Source of the DNA: an uncultured Prevotellaceae bacterium
GTDB taxonomy: Bacteria; Bacteroidota; Bacteroidia; Bacteroidales; Bacteroidaceae
DNA length: 53,473 nt
Assembly: GCA_900318815.1 (NCBI GenBank)
Contig: ONMA01000037.1
Location: 1-53,473 of the forward strand
Reading direction: 5' to 3'
The translations under genes and the position numbers were made by a program. The notes below the pieces were generated by a model, which made no database searches, was not told the origin of the DNA, and was given only the letters and a program-made list of their open reading frames with translations. This document shows, piece after piece, positions 15,962-23,976 of this stretch. How positions within the stretch are numbered: the first letter of the stretch is position 1; each line of letters begins with the position of its first letter.

Positions 15962-16164
15962 AAGACGCTGAAAGCGTCACCTCTCAATAGCCGTAGAGTC
16001 CGAAGGACCTACGGATAACGGAAATGGAGGGAAATGCACGCTGAAAGCGTGCCCCAACATATTTGAGAGGCGACCCCTTTGGGGTCGATGTACCTTCTCA
16101 CGTTCTATCCGCAGGTCGTACCGACCCACGGCTATTGAGAGATGACGCTTTCAGCGTCTTTCAA
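15958..16164. mobile_element. MITE-like element with 37-bp terminal inverted repeats
   Basis: The termini 15958-15994 and 16128-16164 are inverted repeats (TTGAAAGACGCTGAAAGCGT then CACCTCTCAATAGCCGT) with one mismatch. Inside are further small perfect hairpins of the same style: GTCCGAAGGAC, CACGCTGAAAGCGTG and GACCCCTTTGGGGTC. No gene is encoded. The left end contains the stop codon of the histidine kinase. A 13-bp direct repeat (CCGGAAGACCCTT) lies at 15935-15947 and 16196-16208. A related GGCTATTGAG plus hairpin motif occurs at 52441-52475. Confidence 0.75.
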
Positions 16165-16250
16165 TCGTACTGCACGAAAAAGTTTCAAACGCAGTCCGGA
16201 AGACCCTTCGGAAGAAGCAAGATTAACTCCTTCACCCTTGAATAAAACCG

Positions 16251-16286
16251 AAAGCAGTTAGGTGGTGTCCTAACTGCTTTGCTTTT
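16251..16286. terminator. Strong intrinsic terminator
   Basis: A perfect 12-bp stem AAAGCAGTTAGG / CCTAACTGCTTT with a 6-nt loop (TGGTGT) is followed by GCTTTT. It ends transcription of the sensor pair, and the A-rich left flank lets it also stop the opposing tRNA transcript. Confidence 0.88.
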
Positions 16287-16301
16287 AGAGGCTTGCGCCT
16301 G

Positions 16302-16375
16302 TGGGCCAAGTAGGGCTTGAACCTACGACCTCCAGATTATGAGTCTGTTGCTCTAACCAACTGAGCTATAAGCCC
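16302..16375 (-). tRNA. tRNA-Met (anticodon CAT)
   Basis: A 74-nt cloverleaf on the minus strand: acceptor GGGCTTA / TTGGCCC with one internal mismatch, D arm GCTC-AGTTGGTTA-GAGC, anticodon loop CTCATAA giving CAT, and T arm GTAGG-TTCAAGC-CCTAC. It looks like an elongator Met tRNA; a lysidine-modified Ile tRNA is possible, since CAT alone does not decide. The CCA end is not encoded. Confidence 0.92.
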
Positions 16376-16390
16376 GATTCTAACAGGATG

Positions 16391-16422
16391 CAAAGGTAAG
16401 CAGAAAAAACGAAACGGCCAAA
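16391..16422 (-). promoter_or_regulatory. Promoter of tRNA-Met
   Basis: On the minus strand TTTG (16422-16419) is followed after 20 nt by TACCTTTG (16398-16391), a full consensus match. Transcription would start about 10 nt before the tRNA. Confidence 0.8.
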
Positions 16423-16468
16423 CTTTTTTGACTAAAAACTTGCTTCAAGACCCAAAAACACCGTATTT

Positions 16469-17695
16469 TTACTCGTAAATGAGGGTTGTGAGGCGTTCTG
16501 GGGCAAAGATTTCGGCAGCTGTCTGCTGCAAGTCGTCGGCCGTCAGGCTGTTGATATGCTCCATGATGTCGTCCAGGTCACGCTCCGCTCCGTGGTGCAA
16601 GTAGTTCTTGGCGAAGTCAAGTGCAAACTGCTCGCGACTATCGGCAGCAATGGCCAGTTGCCCCTCTATCTGTCGCTTGGCGGCACGTAGCTGCGTGGCA
16701 GAGAGCGGCTGGCGCACCAACCGCTCCAGTTCCTTATGCACCAGCTTCAGGCAACGCTTCACGTCGGCCTGGTCGCAACCGAAGTAGACGCACCACATAC
16801 CCGTGTCGCTGTAGCTTATCACAGTACTCTCCACAGTATACACCAGTCCCCGGCGTTCGCGCAGGGCGAGGTTCAGCCGTGAGTTCATGCCCGGGCCTCC
16901 TAAGATATTGTTCAGCAGATAGAGTGGCCAGCGTTGCGGATGAATGGCGGAAAAGGCACGTGTGGCCACGATGACGTGGGCTTGATGAGTGCCACGCTGG
17001 CGGGTGATGACCTGTTCCGTCAGTTCCTTCCCTATCTCCACGGCAGGCAGGACAGGCAGGTTGATGTCGCTATGAGTGGCAGGTACTGCCAGTTTCTTCT
17101 TCAGAAACTCGAAGTCCACGTTGCCGCTGGCAAAGAACACGCAGTTGTCGGGGCGGTAATAGCGGGAGGTGAACCGCTTCGCATCCTCGCTGGTATAGCG
17201 GCGCAGCTGCTCGGCCTTGCCCAGGATATGATGGCCTAAGGGATGGCCTTCGAAAAGAATATTCTCGATTTCATCGAAGATAAGCTCGGCGGGCGAGTCC
17301 TCGTAGCTTTCAATCTCGTCGCATACCACCTCACATTCCCTTTCCACTTCCTGCTGCGGATAGGCACTGTTGAACACGATGTCGCAGAGCACGTCGACGG
17401 CACGACCCAGGTGCTGCTTCTTGATGGCACAGTAGAACACCGTGTCTTCCTTGTTGGTAAAAGCGTTCAGTTCGCCTCCTACGCCCTCGATGATATTGAT
17501 GATCTGCAGGGCCGAACGCCGGTGGGTGCCCTTGAAGGTCAGGTGCTCGCAGAAGTGAGCCAGCCCCTCTTCGCCAGGCATCTCATGGCGCGTACCAGCA
17601 CCTACGGCAAGTCCGCAGTAGACCACTGGCGAGTCCGATTGCAACACGATGACGCGCATCCCGTTGGGGAGTTTACATGTTTGATATTGTTTCAT
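16469..17695 (-). CDS. M16-family zinc peptidase (pitrilysin/insulinase type)
   Basis: A 408-aa M16 peptidase of the short bacterial type. The inverted zinc motif HxxEH is His47-Phe-Cys-Glu50-His51 (LAHFCEHLTFKG), with the distal Glu in the CEVVCDEIESYEDSP region. The second, inactive half contains the usual AFSAIHPQRWPLYLLNNILG and RERRGLVYTVES segments. No signal peptide is present, so a cytosolic role in degrading peptides is likely. The ATG at 17695 lies just after a TACCTTTG box on this strand, giving an almost leaderless mRNA. Confidence 0.92.
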   Translation of the reverse strand: MKQYQTCKLPNGMRVIVLQSDSPVVYCGLAVGAGTRHEMPGEEGLAHFCEHLTFKGTHRRSALQIINIIEGVGGELNAFTNKEDTVFYCAIKKQHLGRAVDVLCDIVFNSAYPQQEVERECEVVCDEIESYEDSPAELIFDEIENILFEGHPLGHHILGKAEQLRRYTSEDAKRFTSRYYRPDNCVFFASGNVDFEFLKKKLAVPATHSDINLPVLPAVEIGKELTEQVITRQRGTHQAHVIVATRAFSAIHPQRWPLYLLNNILGGPGMNSRLNLALRERRGLVYTVESTVISYSDTGMWCVYFGCDQADVKRCLKLVHKELERLVRQPLSATQLRAAKRQIEGQLAIAADSREQFALDFAKNYLHHGAERDLDDIMEHINSLTADDLQQTAAEIFAPERLTTLIYE

Positions 17696-17703
17696 TGCGG
17701 CTG

Positions 17704-17711
17704 CAAAGGTA
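17704..17711 (-). promoter_or_regulatory. -7 box of the M16 peptidase gene
   Basis: The minus strand reads TACCTTTG, matching TAnnTTTG, 8 nt before the ATG. The transcript would be nearly leaderless. Confidence 0.65.
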
Positions 17712-17806
17712 GCAGAAAAATGGAAGAATAGAAAAATAAAAGAATAAAAAAATAAAAAATGCTATGGCTGACACCCTTTTGTTACTATTCTTTTATTCTT
17801 TTTTAC

Positions 17807-17814
17807 TATCTTTG
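17807..17814 (+). promoter_or_regulatory. -7 box of the PfkB kinase gene
   Basis: TATCTTTG matches TAnnTTTG, 25 nt before the ATG at 17840. A TTTG at 17778-17781 is too far (25 nt) for an ideal -33 element. Confidence 0.55.
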
Positions 17815-17839
17815 CATGCAAATTCAACAATATCGTGGT

Positions 17840-18781
17840 ATGAGAAAAGTTATTGGCATAGGCGAAACCGTGCTCGACATCATCTTCCGGGGCGAGCAAC
17901 CCATCAGGGCAGTACCCGGCGGCTCAGTATTCAACAGCCTCATCTCCCTTGGCCGCTGCGGTGTAAACGCAGCCTTCATCAGCGAGACGGGCAACGACCG
18001 CGTGGGCAGGTACGTCATCAAGTTCTTGGAGGACAACGGCATCGACGCCTCCTGTATCAGCGTCTATCCCGACAGCAAGTCGCCTATCTCCCTGGCTTTC
18101 CTCAACGACAAGAACGATGCGGAGTACATCTTCTACAAGGACCACCCCAACGACCGCCTCGACTTCACCTATCCGCAGGTCAACCGCGACGACATCGTCA
18201 TGTTCGGTTCCTACTATGCCGTCAACCCCGTCATCCGCCCGCAGGTGCATGGATTTCTGGAGTATGCCCGCAACCGGGGAGCCATCCTCTACTACGACGT
18301 CAACTTCCGCTCGTCGCACAAGGACGAGGTAATGAGGCTGACCCCTAACATCTTGGAGAACCTGGAGCTGGCCGACATCGTCCGTGGCTCGAACGAGGAC
18401 TTCGAGGTGATGTTCCGCAAGACCGACCCCGACGTCATCTACCGCTCGCAGATTGCCTTCTACACCAAGAACTTTGTCTATACCCGTGGTGCCGACCCCG
18501 TGGAACTGCGTGCCGACGGCCAGCTGAAGAAGCAGTACCCCGTGCCACCCACCTCAACGGTGAGCACCATCGGTGCCGGCGACAACTTCAACGCAGGCTT
18601 CGTTTTCGGGCTGCTGAAGAGCGGTATCACGCGCGACGCCCTGGAGCGGAGCCTTACCGAACAGCAGTGGGACGACGTCATTGCCTGTGCGCAGCAGTTC
18701 TCGGCCAACGTCTGCCAGAGCCTCGAGAACTATGTCAGCCCCGACTTTGCCAGCCAGATGCGCCTAACCCCCCTAAGATAG
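17840..18781 (+). CDS. PfkB-family carbohydrate kinase
   Basis: A 313-aa ribokinase-fold kinase. The N-terminal sugar-binding motif is GGSVFNSLISLGRCGVNAAF, and the catalytic anion-hole motif is GAGDNFNAGFVFGLL near residue 247, whose Asp is the general base. It phosphorylates a sugar or related alcohol using ATP; fructokinase-like activity is plausible but the substrate is not evident. The start at 17840 follows a promoter box, and longer upstream readings overlap it. The stop codon TAG coincides with the first bases of a GATAGACTC repeat core, so the repeat may have set the C-terminus. Confidence 0.9.
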   Translation: MRKVIGIGETVLDIIFRGEQPIRAVPGGSVFNSLISLGRCGVNAAFISETGNDRVGRYVIKFLEDNGIDASCISVYPDSKSPISLAFLNDKNDAEYIFYKDHPNDRLDFTYPQVNRDDIVMFGSYYAVNPVIRPQVHGFLEYARNRGAILYYDVNFRSSHKDEVMRLTPNILENLELADIVRGSNEDFEVMFRKTDPDVIYRSQIAFYTKNFVYTRGADPVELRADGQLKKQYPVPPTSTVSTIGAGDNFNAGFVFGLLKSGITRDALERSLTEQQWDDVIACAQQFSANVCQSLENYVSPDFASQMRLTPLR

Positions 18782-18846
18782 ACTCTCCGCGGAGAATTGG
18801 GCGTGCAAACTATTCTCGCACCCCCGTACCCTCGCACCCTCGAATT
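18777..18846. repeat. GTACGAGG-type intergenic element, half copy
   Basis: It contains the core GATAGACTCTCCGCGGAGAA ... GCGTGCAAAC followed by an arm of CCCGTACC and CTCGCACC words. Only the right arm is present; fuller two-armed copies lie at 44953-45062 and 48676-48783. It begins inside the PfkB stop codon and ends 36 nt before the flavodiiron gene. Confidence 0.75.
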
Positions 18847-18882
18847 ATCCCAAATTATATTAACGATTACTATATAAAAACA

Positions 18883-20094
18883 ATGAAAGAGATTACACAG
18901 AAAATTTTCTACGTAGGCGTCAACGACCGTAACAAGACGCTCTTCGAGGGCCTTTGGCCCCTGCCCAACGGTGTCAGCTATAATGCTTATCTCATCGACG
19001 ATGAAAAGACCTGCCTCATCGACACCGTGGAGGTAGACTTCTTCATGCCTTTCCTTGAGAACCTTCGCGAAGTGCTGGGCACCCGCCAGCTCGACTACGT
19101 GGTGGTCAACCACATGGAGCCCGACCACAGCGGCTCGCTGGCACTCATTAAGCAGTTCTATCCCGGGGTGCAGATTATCGGCAACAAGAAGACGTTCGAC
19201 ATGATGCGCGGTTTCTACCAGCTCACCGACGGCCTGCTCGAAGTGAAGAACGGCGACAAGCTCGCCCTTGGCCAGCATCAGCTGCAGTTCGTACTCACGC
19301 CGATGGTCCACTGGCCCGAGACGATGATGACCCTCTGTGCCCCGTGCGCTGCAACGGAGTCTGAGCCTGCAGAACAGGTACTCTTCAGCGGCGATGCCTT
19401 CGGATGCTTCGGTGCCCTCAACGGAGCCTGGGTCGACGACCAGATGAACTGCGACGTGTTCTGGCAGGAGATGACCCGCTATTACTCGAACATCGTGGGC
19501 AAATACGGCACACCCGTACAGATGGCTCTGAAGAAGCTGGCCGGTGTCAAGGTCGACTACCTCTGCGCTACCCACGGCCCCGTATGGCATGAGTATGCCG
19601 AGCGTGTCATAGCTCTCTACGACCGTCTGTCGAAGTACGAGGCCGAGCCGGGCCTGGTCATCTGCTACGGCACTATGTATGGCAACACCGAGCGGGCCGC
19701 CGAGGTCATTGCCCGTGCTGCTGCCGATGCAGGCGTGAAGAACATCGTGATGTACAACGTTTCGAAGACCCACCACTCCTATATCATCCGCGACGTGTTC
19801 CGCTACAAGGGCCTCATCGTCGGTGCGCCCACCTATAACACGGGACTCTACCACGAGATGAACGTCCTGCTCGACGAGCTGTCGCAGAAGGACATCAAGG
19901 GACGCTACTTCGGATGGTTCGGCAGCTACGGCTGGGCCTCGAAGGCCGTGGCCGAGATTGCCAAGTGGAACGATGAGAAACTGCACTATGAGCAGGTGGG
20001 CCAGCCCGTGGAAATCCGCCAGTCGCTCACACCCGAGACCACAGCCCAGTGCGAGGCCCTGGCCCGTGACATGGCCGAAAAACTGAAAGCATGA
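18883..20094 (+). CDS. Flavodiiron protein (FprA-type A flavoprotein)
   Basis: A 403-aa flavodiiron protein that reduces O2 to water, or NO, protecting anaerobes. Residues 1-250 form the metallo-beta-lactamase-like diiron domain with HMEPDHSGS, the bridging Asp in SGDAFGCFG and the late His in ATHGPVWH. Residues about 255-400 form the flavodoxin domain (YGTMYGNTERAAE, VGAPTYNTG, GSYGWASKA). ATG 18883 was chosen because it gives the family N-terminus (ITQKIFYVGVND); longer readings run through repeat DNA and the PfkB gene. Its stop overlaps the thioesterase start. Confidence 0.93.
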   Translation: MKEITQKIFYVGVNDRNKTLFEGLWPLPNGVSYNAYLIDDEKTCLIDTVEVDFFMPFLENLREVLGTRQLDYVVVNHMEPDHSGSLALIKQFYPGVQIIGNKKTFDMMRGFYQLTDGLLEVKNGDKLALGQHQLQFVLTPMVHWPETMMTLCAPCAATESEPAEQVLFSGDAFGCFGALNGAWVDDQMNCDVFWQEMTRYYSNIVGKYGTPVQMALKKLAGVKVDYLCATHGPVWHEYAERVIALYDRLSKYEAEPGLVICYGTMYGNTERAAEVIARAAADAGVKNIVMYNVSKTHHSYIIRDVFRYKGLIVGAPTYNTGLYHEMNVLLDELSQKDIKGRYFGWFGSYGWASKAVAEIAKWNDEKLHYEQVGQPVEIRQSLTPETTAQCEALARDMAEKLKA

Positions 20095-20495
20095 CCTACC
20101 ATTTCGAAACTCGCATGGAAGTGCGCGACTATGAGTGCGACATCGAGGGCATAGTGAACAATGCCAACTACCTGCACTACATGGAACACACGCGCCACCT
20201 CTTCCTCAAGGAGTGCGGACTCAGCTTCGCCGAGATGCACCAGAAGGGAGTCGATGCCGTCGTGGCCCGCATGAGCCTGCAGTTCAAGACGCCCCTGCGC
20301 TGCGACGATGAGTTCATCTCGCGCCTCTGCCTGACGAAGGAAGGCATCAAGTACGTGTTCCATCAGGACATCTTCCGCGCAGCCGACGAGCAGCTTTGCT
20401 TCCGTGGCAAAGCCGAGCTGGTATGCTTAGTCAACGGACGGCTGGGCCGCAGCGAGGATTATGACCGGGCGTTTGCCAAATTCCTTGTCGGATGA
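20091..20495 (+). CDS. Hotdog-fold acyl-CoA thioesterase (YbgC-like)
   Basis: A 134-aa 4-hydroxybenzoyl-CoA-type thioesterase. The hotdog signature is DIEGIVNNANYLHYMEHTRH near residues 17-36, and the second strand region is ARMSLQFKTPLRCDDEF. It hydrolyses acyl-CoA thioesters; the substrate is unknown. It overlaps the flavodiiron gene upstream and dprA downstream by 4 nt each, so the three are translationally coupled. Confidence 0.88.
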   Translation: MTYHFETRMEVRDYECDIEGIVNNANYLHYMEHTRHLFLKECGLSFAEMHQKGVDAVVARMSLQFKTPLRCDDEFISRLCLTKEGIKYVFHQDIFRAADEQLCFRGKAELVCLVNGRLGRSEDYDRAFAKFLVG

Positions 20496-21619
20496 ACGAG
20501 CAGGAAGTACTCTACACCATGGCATTGACCCGCATGACGGGCTTCAACTTCCAGACCGCTCTCCAGCTCTATCGGGAGCTGGGGGGCGGTCGTGCAGTCT
20601 ATGAACACCGCCTCGACATCCGCGATGTCTGCCCGGATTGCTCCGAACGCCTGACCCGCTCGCTGCAGGACTGGGACCTGGCACTGGCCCGTGCCGAGGA
20701 GGAACTGGCGTTCATGGAGAAGCACCACATCCGCGCGCTCTGCTTGGGCGATGCCGACTACCCACAGCGACTGTCCGAGACACCCGACGCACCTATTATA
20801 TTATTCTTTATGGGCTCAGCCGACCTGAACGGGCGACGCATCATCAACATCGTGGGCACGCGCCATTGCACCACCTACGGCCAGGATCTCATCCGTCGTT
20901 TCGTGTCGCGCCTGCACGAGCTTTGCCCCGAGGTACTCATCGTCAGCGGACTGGCCTACGGTGTCGACATCTGTGCCCACCGGGCAGCACTCAGCATTGG
21001 CTACGACACGGTGGGCGTACTGGCCCACGGACTTGACGACCTCTATCCCTCGTGCCATCGCGACACGGCCAAGGAGATGTTACAGCAGGGCGGTCTGCTT
21101 ACCGAGTACATGACGCATACGCAGCCCGACAAGCGCAACTTCGTGAAGCGCAACCGCATCGTGGCGGGTATGACCGATGCCACGATTCTCGTTGAGTCGG
21201 CAGCCAAGGGCGGCGGTCTCATCACCTGTGGCATTGCGCAGAGCTACGACCGCGCCGTCTTTGCCTTCCCCGGTGCAGTGGGCAGCACCTATAGCGAGGG
21301 GTGCAACAACCTGATTCGCGACAATGGGGCCGGACTTATTGCCAACGCCGATGATTTCGTCACCGCTATGGGCTGGCAAACCGACATGGCTCGCATCAAG
21401 GCAGAGTCCGATGGAATCGAGCGAAATCTCTTCCCCGAGTTATCAGAAGAAGAGCAGAAAATCGTCAATTTGCTCGATGAAATGGGCGATTTACAGCAGA
21501 ACATCCTCTCCGTGCGTTCCGACATTCCCATTGGCCGCCTCATCGCCGTTCTCTTCGAACTGGAGATGAAGGGTGTCATCCGTCCATTAGCCGGCGGTGC
21601 TTATCATTTACTAAAATAA
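20492..21619 (+). CDS. dprA: DNA-processing protein DprA
   Basis: A 375-aa DprA/Smf protein, which loads RecA on incoming single-stranded DNA during natural transformation. The Rossmann-like core shows IVGTRHCTTYG, VSGLAYGVDICAHRAAL, AHGLDDLYP, RNRIVAGMTDATILVES and GGLITCGIAQSYDRAVFAFPG. An N-terminal helix-hairpin-like segment precedes it, and a C-terminal winged helix (about 315-375) follows. Its start overlaps the thioesterase stop. The stop codon abuts an AAAACCGT repeat array. Confidence 0.93.
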   Translation: MNEQEVLYTMALTRMTGFNFQTALQLYRELGGGRAVYEHRLDIRDVCPDCSERLTRSLQDWDLALARAEEELAFMEKHHIRALCLGDADYPQRLSETPDAPIILFFMGSADLNGRRIINIVGTRHCTTYGQDLIRRFVSRLHELCPEVLIVSGLAYGVDICAHRAALSIGYDTVGVLAHGLDDLYPSCHRDTAKEMLQQGGLLTEYMTHTQPDKRNFVKRNRIVAGMTDATILVESAAKGGGLITCGIAQSYDRAVFAFPGAVGSTYSEGCNNLIRDNGAGLIANADDFVTAMGWQTDMARIKAESDGIERNLFPELSEEEQKIVNLLDEMGDLQQNILSVRSDIPIGRLIAVLFELEMKGVIRPLAGGAYHLLK

Positions 21620-21697
21620 AAACCGTATAAAACCGTGTAAAACCGTGGCTGAAACCGTATAAAACCGTGTAAAACCGTGGCAAAATAAAAACCGTAT
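21612..21697 (+). repeat. AAAACCGTnn tandem array between dprA and dusB
   Basis: Seven to eight words of 10 bp (AAAACCGTAT, AAAACCGTGT, AAAACCGTGG) fill the whole gap. The 16-bp sequence AAAATAAAAACCGTAT occurs at both ends (21612 and 21682). The array overlaps the dprA stop and ends at the base before the dusB ATG. Confidence 0.85.
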
Positions 21698-22645
21698 ATG
21701 AGGATTGGAAACATTGACCTGGGCAATCGTCCCGTATTTCTTGCCCCGATGGAAGACGTCACCGACATTGGCTTCCGTCGGCTTTGCAAGCGTTTTGGTG
21801 CCTCGATGGTCTATACCGAGTTCGTGAGTGCCGAGGCATTGGTGCGCGACGTGAAGACCACGCTGCGCAAACTCAGCATCAGCGACGACGAGCGTCCCGT
21901 GGGCATTCAGATCTACGGGCGCGACATCGAGGCCATGGTCGAGGCCGCCCGTATGGTGGAGCAGGCTGGTCCCGACCTGATAGACCTGAACTTCGGCTGT
22001 CCGGTGAAGAAGGTAGCCGGCAAGGGAGCCGGTGCCGGCATGCTGCAGAACATCCCGAAGATGCTGGAGATAACGCAGCGGGTGGTGGAGGCTGTGAGCC
22101 TGCCCGTCACCGTAAAGACGCGCCTCGGCTGGAACCACGACCAGCTCATCATAACCGAGCTGGCCCCGCAGTTGCAGCAGTGCGGCATCAAGGCACTCAC
22201 CATTCATGGCCGCACACGTTCGCAGATGTACACGGGCGAGGCCGACTGGACGCTCATCGGTGAGGTGAAGCATAACCCCGCCATGACCATCCCCGTCATC
22301 GGCAACGGCGACATCCACTCTTTGGAAGAGGCCGACCAGGCTTTCGACCGCTATGGGGTCGACGGCGTGATGATAGGCCGGGCCACCTTCGGCTGTCCCT
22401 GGCTCTTCAGTCGCCAGCAGTTCTCCTTCAACGAGAAGCTCGACATCCTCGAAGAACTGCTTCGCATCAATGTCGAGATGATCGACGAGCCCCGTGGCAT
22501 CATACACACCCGTCGCCACCTGGCCGCCACTCCCATCTTCAAGGGCATCCCCAACTTCCGCCAAACCCGCATCGCCATGCTCCGTGCCGAGCGCATGGAC
22601 GACCTGCTGGCCATCCTCGAAGACACCCGCCAGTTGTTAGGCTGA
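21698..22645 (+). CDS. dusB: tRNA-dihydrouridine synthase, DusB type
   Basis: A 315-aa FMN-dependent tRNA dihydrouridine synthase. Motifs: LAPMEDVTDIGFRRL at the start of the TIM barrel, the catalytic Cys in DLNFGCPVKKVAGKGAGAG, KTRLGW, TIHGRTRSQMYTG and GNGDIHSLEEA. It reduces uridines in tRNA D-loops. The ATG follows directly on the AAAACCGT array, so its leader consists of repeat DNA. Confidence 0.92.
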   Translation: MRIGNIDLGNRPVFLAPMEDVTDIGFRRLCKRFGASMVYTEFVSAEALVRDVKTTLRKLSISDDERPVGIQIYGRDIEAMVEAARMVEQAGPDLIDLNFGCPVKKVAGKGAGAGMLQNIPKMLEITQRVVEAVSLPVTVKTRLGWNHDQLIITELAPQLQQCGIKALTIHGRTRSQMYTGEADWTLIGEVKHNPAMTIPVIGNGDIHSLEEADQAFDRYGVDGVMIGRATFGCPWLFSRQQFSFNEKLDILEELLRINVEMIDEPRGIIHTRRHLAATPIFKGIPNFRQTRIAMLRAERMDDLLAILEDTRQLLG

Positions 22646-22690
22646 CGAAGAATTTGATACCGAATTGCTTGTGAGTTAAGAAAAAAGTAT

Positions 22691-22698
22691 TATCTTTG
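22691..22698 (+). promoter_or_regulatory. -7 box of the Septu operon
   Basis: TATCTTTG matches TAnnTTTG; CTTG at 22668-22671 is a near -33 match with a 19-nt spacer. The ATG at 22723 lies about 20 nt after the predicted transcription start. Confidence 0.65.
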
Positions 22699-22722
22699 CA
22701 CACCAAAGAAATGTAATTGTCT

Positions 22723-23976
22723 ATGGATAGTAGTATTAAATTTCGCTCCATATCTCTTAAATCATTCAGAAGCTTTGATGATTTCGAGATTAATTGCGAG
22801 AAAGACAAGTCTTCCCTTTACCAATGGACTGTTTTGTTGGGCAACAACAATACGGGCAAAACCAGTATATTAAAAGCTATTGCTGATCTAAGACCTGTAA
22901 GAGTACAATTTCAGAATAATGATCTAAGACCTGTAAGAGTACAATTTCAGAATAAAAAGGAAGAAGTCGATTTTTACAGAATGCCAGCTTCTATCAAGAA
23001 CAAAGATAACATACAGGAAATGACTAAAGATTTTACAATCAGCAGTCAGTTGACTAATTATAGCGTTCAAAGATGGAGCTATAATAAAAACGCATGGTCT
23101 GTAGATGTAAAAGACAAATTGGCTTCATTCTATCTATTCGGATATGGCGTAAGTCGGTATCCCTCGAAGACAAGCCTTTCAGAGCAGTCCTGTGGCGATT
23201 GCGATACGCTCTTTTCCAATGACCAGCGCTTGGTAAACATTGAAGAATGGCTGATGCAGTTAGACTACGCTGCCAAAAACAATAACACTTTAGCAGCCAA
23301 GCGACTTGAGAAGGTTCGCGAGTTGATTTGTGGCAATGTGTTCCCGGAAATCGCTAATTTCAGGTTCGAGAGTTCTGACTCGATGAGCAACTACGTCCTG
23401 TTCCAGACAAAAGACGGTTGGTTCAGGTATACGCAACTGGGCTATGGCTATCAGTCCATGCTTTCGTGGGTGATAGACTTGTGCAAAAGGATGTTTGAGA
23501 AATACCCCGATTCCGCCAACCCATTGCAGGAAAGTGCCGTGGTGCTGATAGACGAAATTGACTTGCACTTGCATCCTAAATGGCAAAGGGACATCATCGC
23601 CATTATATCCAATGTATTCAAGAATGTGCAGTTTATTGTGACAACACACAGCCCATTAGTCATTCAGTCCATGAACGAGGTCAATCTGTATGTGTTGAGA
23701 CGTCAGGGAGAGAAACTCATTGCCGAACACTCGCCCATTACCAACTTCAGTGGTTGGACTGTGGAAGAAATCCTTCGGGAAACGATGAGAATGGATGATG
23801 ACGTTTATTCTGACATCTACCAAAATTATTTCAAACTGTTTGACGAAGGACTGGACCAGGGTGACAAGGAAAAAGCAGAAGCCGCCTATCAGGTCTTGAC
23901 GGAAATCCTGCATCCCAAGAACCCAGAAAGAAGATTATTGAAACTGCAATTAGCCCACCTGACGAACAATGATTAA
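22723..23976 (+). CDS. ptuA: Septu-type AAA ATPase PtuA
   Basis: A 417-aa SMC/OLD-like ATPase. Walker A is GNNNTGKTS (40-48), the signature region lies around FRYTQLGYGYQSMLSW, Walker B is VVLIDEIDLHLHP (about 270-283) and the H-loop is TTHSPLVIQSM. Together with the HNH gene that overlaps it by 8 nt, this is the layout of Septu (PtuAB) antiphage systems, in which the ATPase senses and the nuclease acts. A perfect 12-residue tandem duplication (DLRPVRVQFQN unit, residues 55-66 and 67-78) follows Walker A. The ATG at 22723 suits the promoter; a TTG at 22717 is less likely. Confidence 0.85.
   Translation: MDSSIKFRSISLKSFRSFDDFEINCEKDKSSLYQWTVLLGNNNTGKTSILKAIADLRPVRVQFQNNDLRPVRVQFQNKKEEVDFYRMPASIKNKDNIQEMTKDFTISSQLTNYSVQRWSYNKNAWSVDVKDKLASFYLFGYGVSRYPSKTSLSEQSCGDCDTLFSNDQRLVNIEEWLMQLDYAAKNNNTLAAKRLEKVRELICGNVFPEIANFRFESSDSMSNYVLFQTKDGWFRYTQLGYGYQSMLSWVIDLCKRMFEKYPDSANPLQESAVVLIDEIDLHLHPKWQRDIIAIISNVFKNVQFIVTTHSPLVIQSMNEVNLYVLRRQGEKLIAEHSPITNFSGWTVEEILRETMRMDDDVYSDIYQNYFKLFDEGLDQGDKEKAEAAYQVLTEILHPKNPERRLLKLQLAHLTNND
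22885..22956 (+). repeat. 36-bp tandem duplication within ptuA
   Basis: Units 22885-22920 and 22921-22956 both begin GATCTAAGACCTGTAAGAGT and match at 35 of 36 positions. The duplication is in frame and adds 12 residues directly after the P-loop helix. Confidence 0.95.

Noticed and set aside
22711-22716. ATG at 22711 as ptuA start
   Set aside because: It is followed directly by a TAA stop codon.
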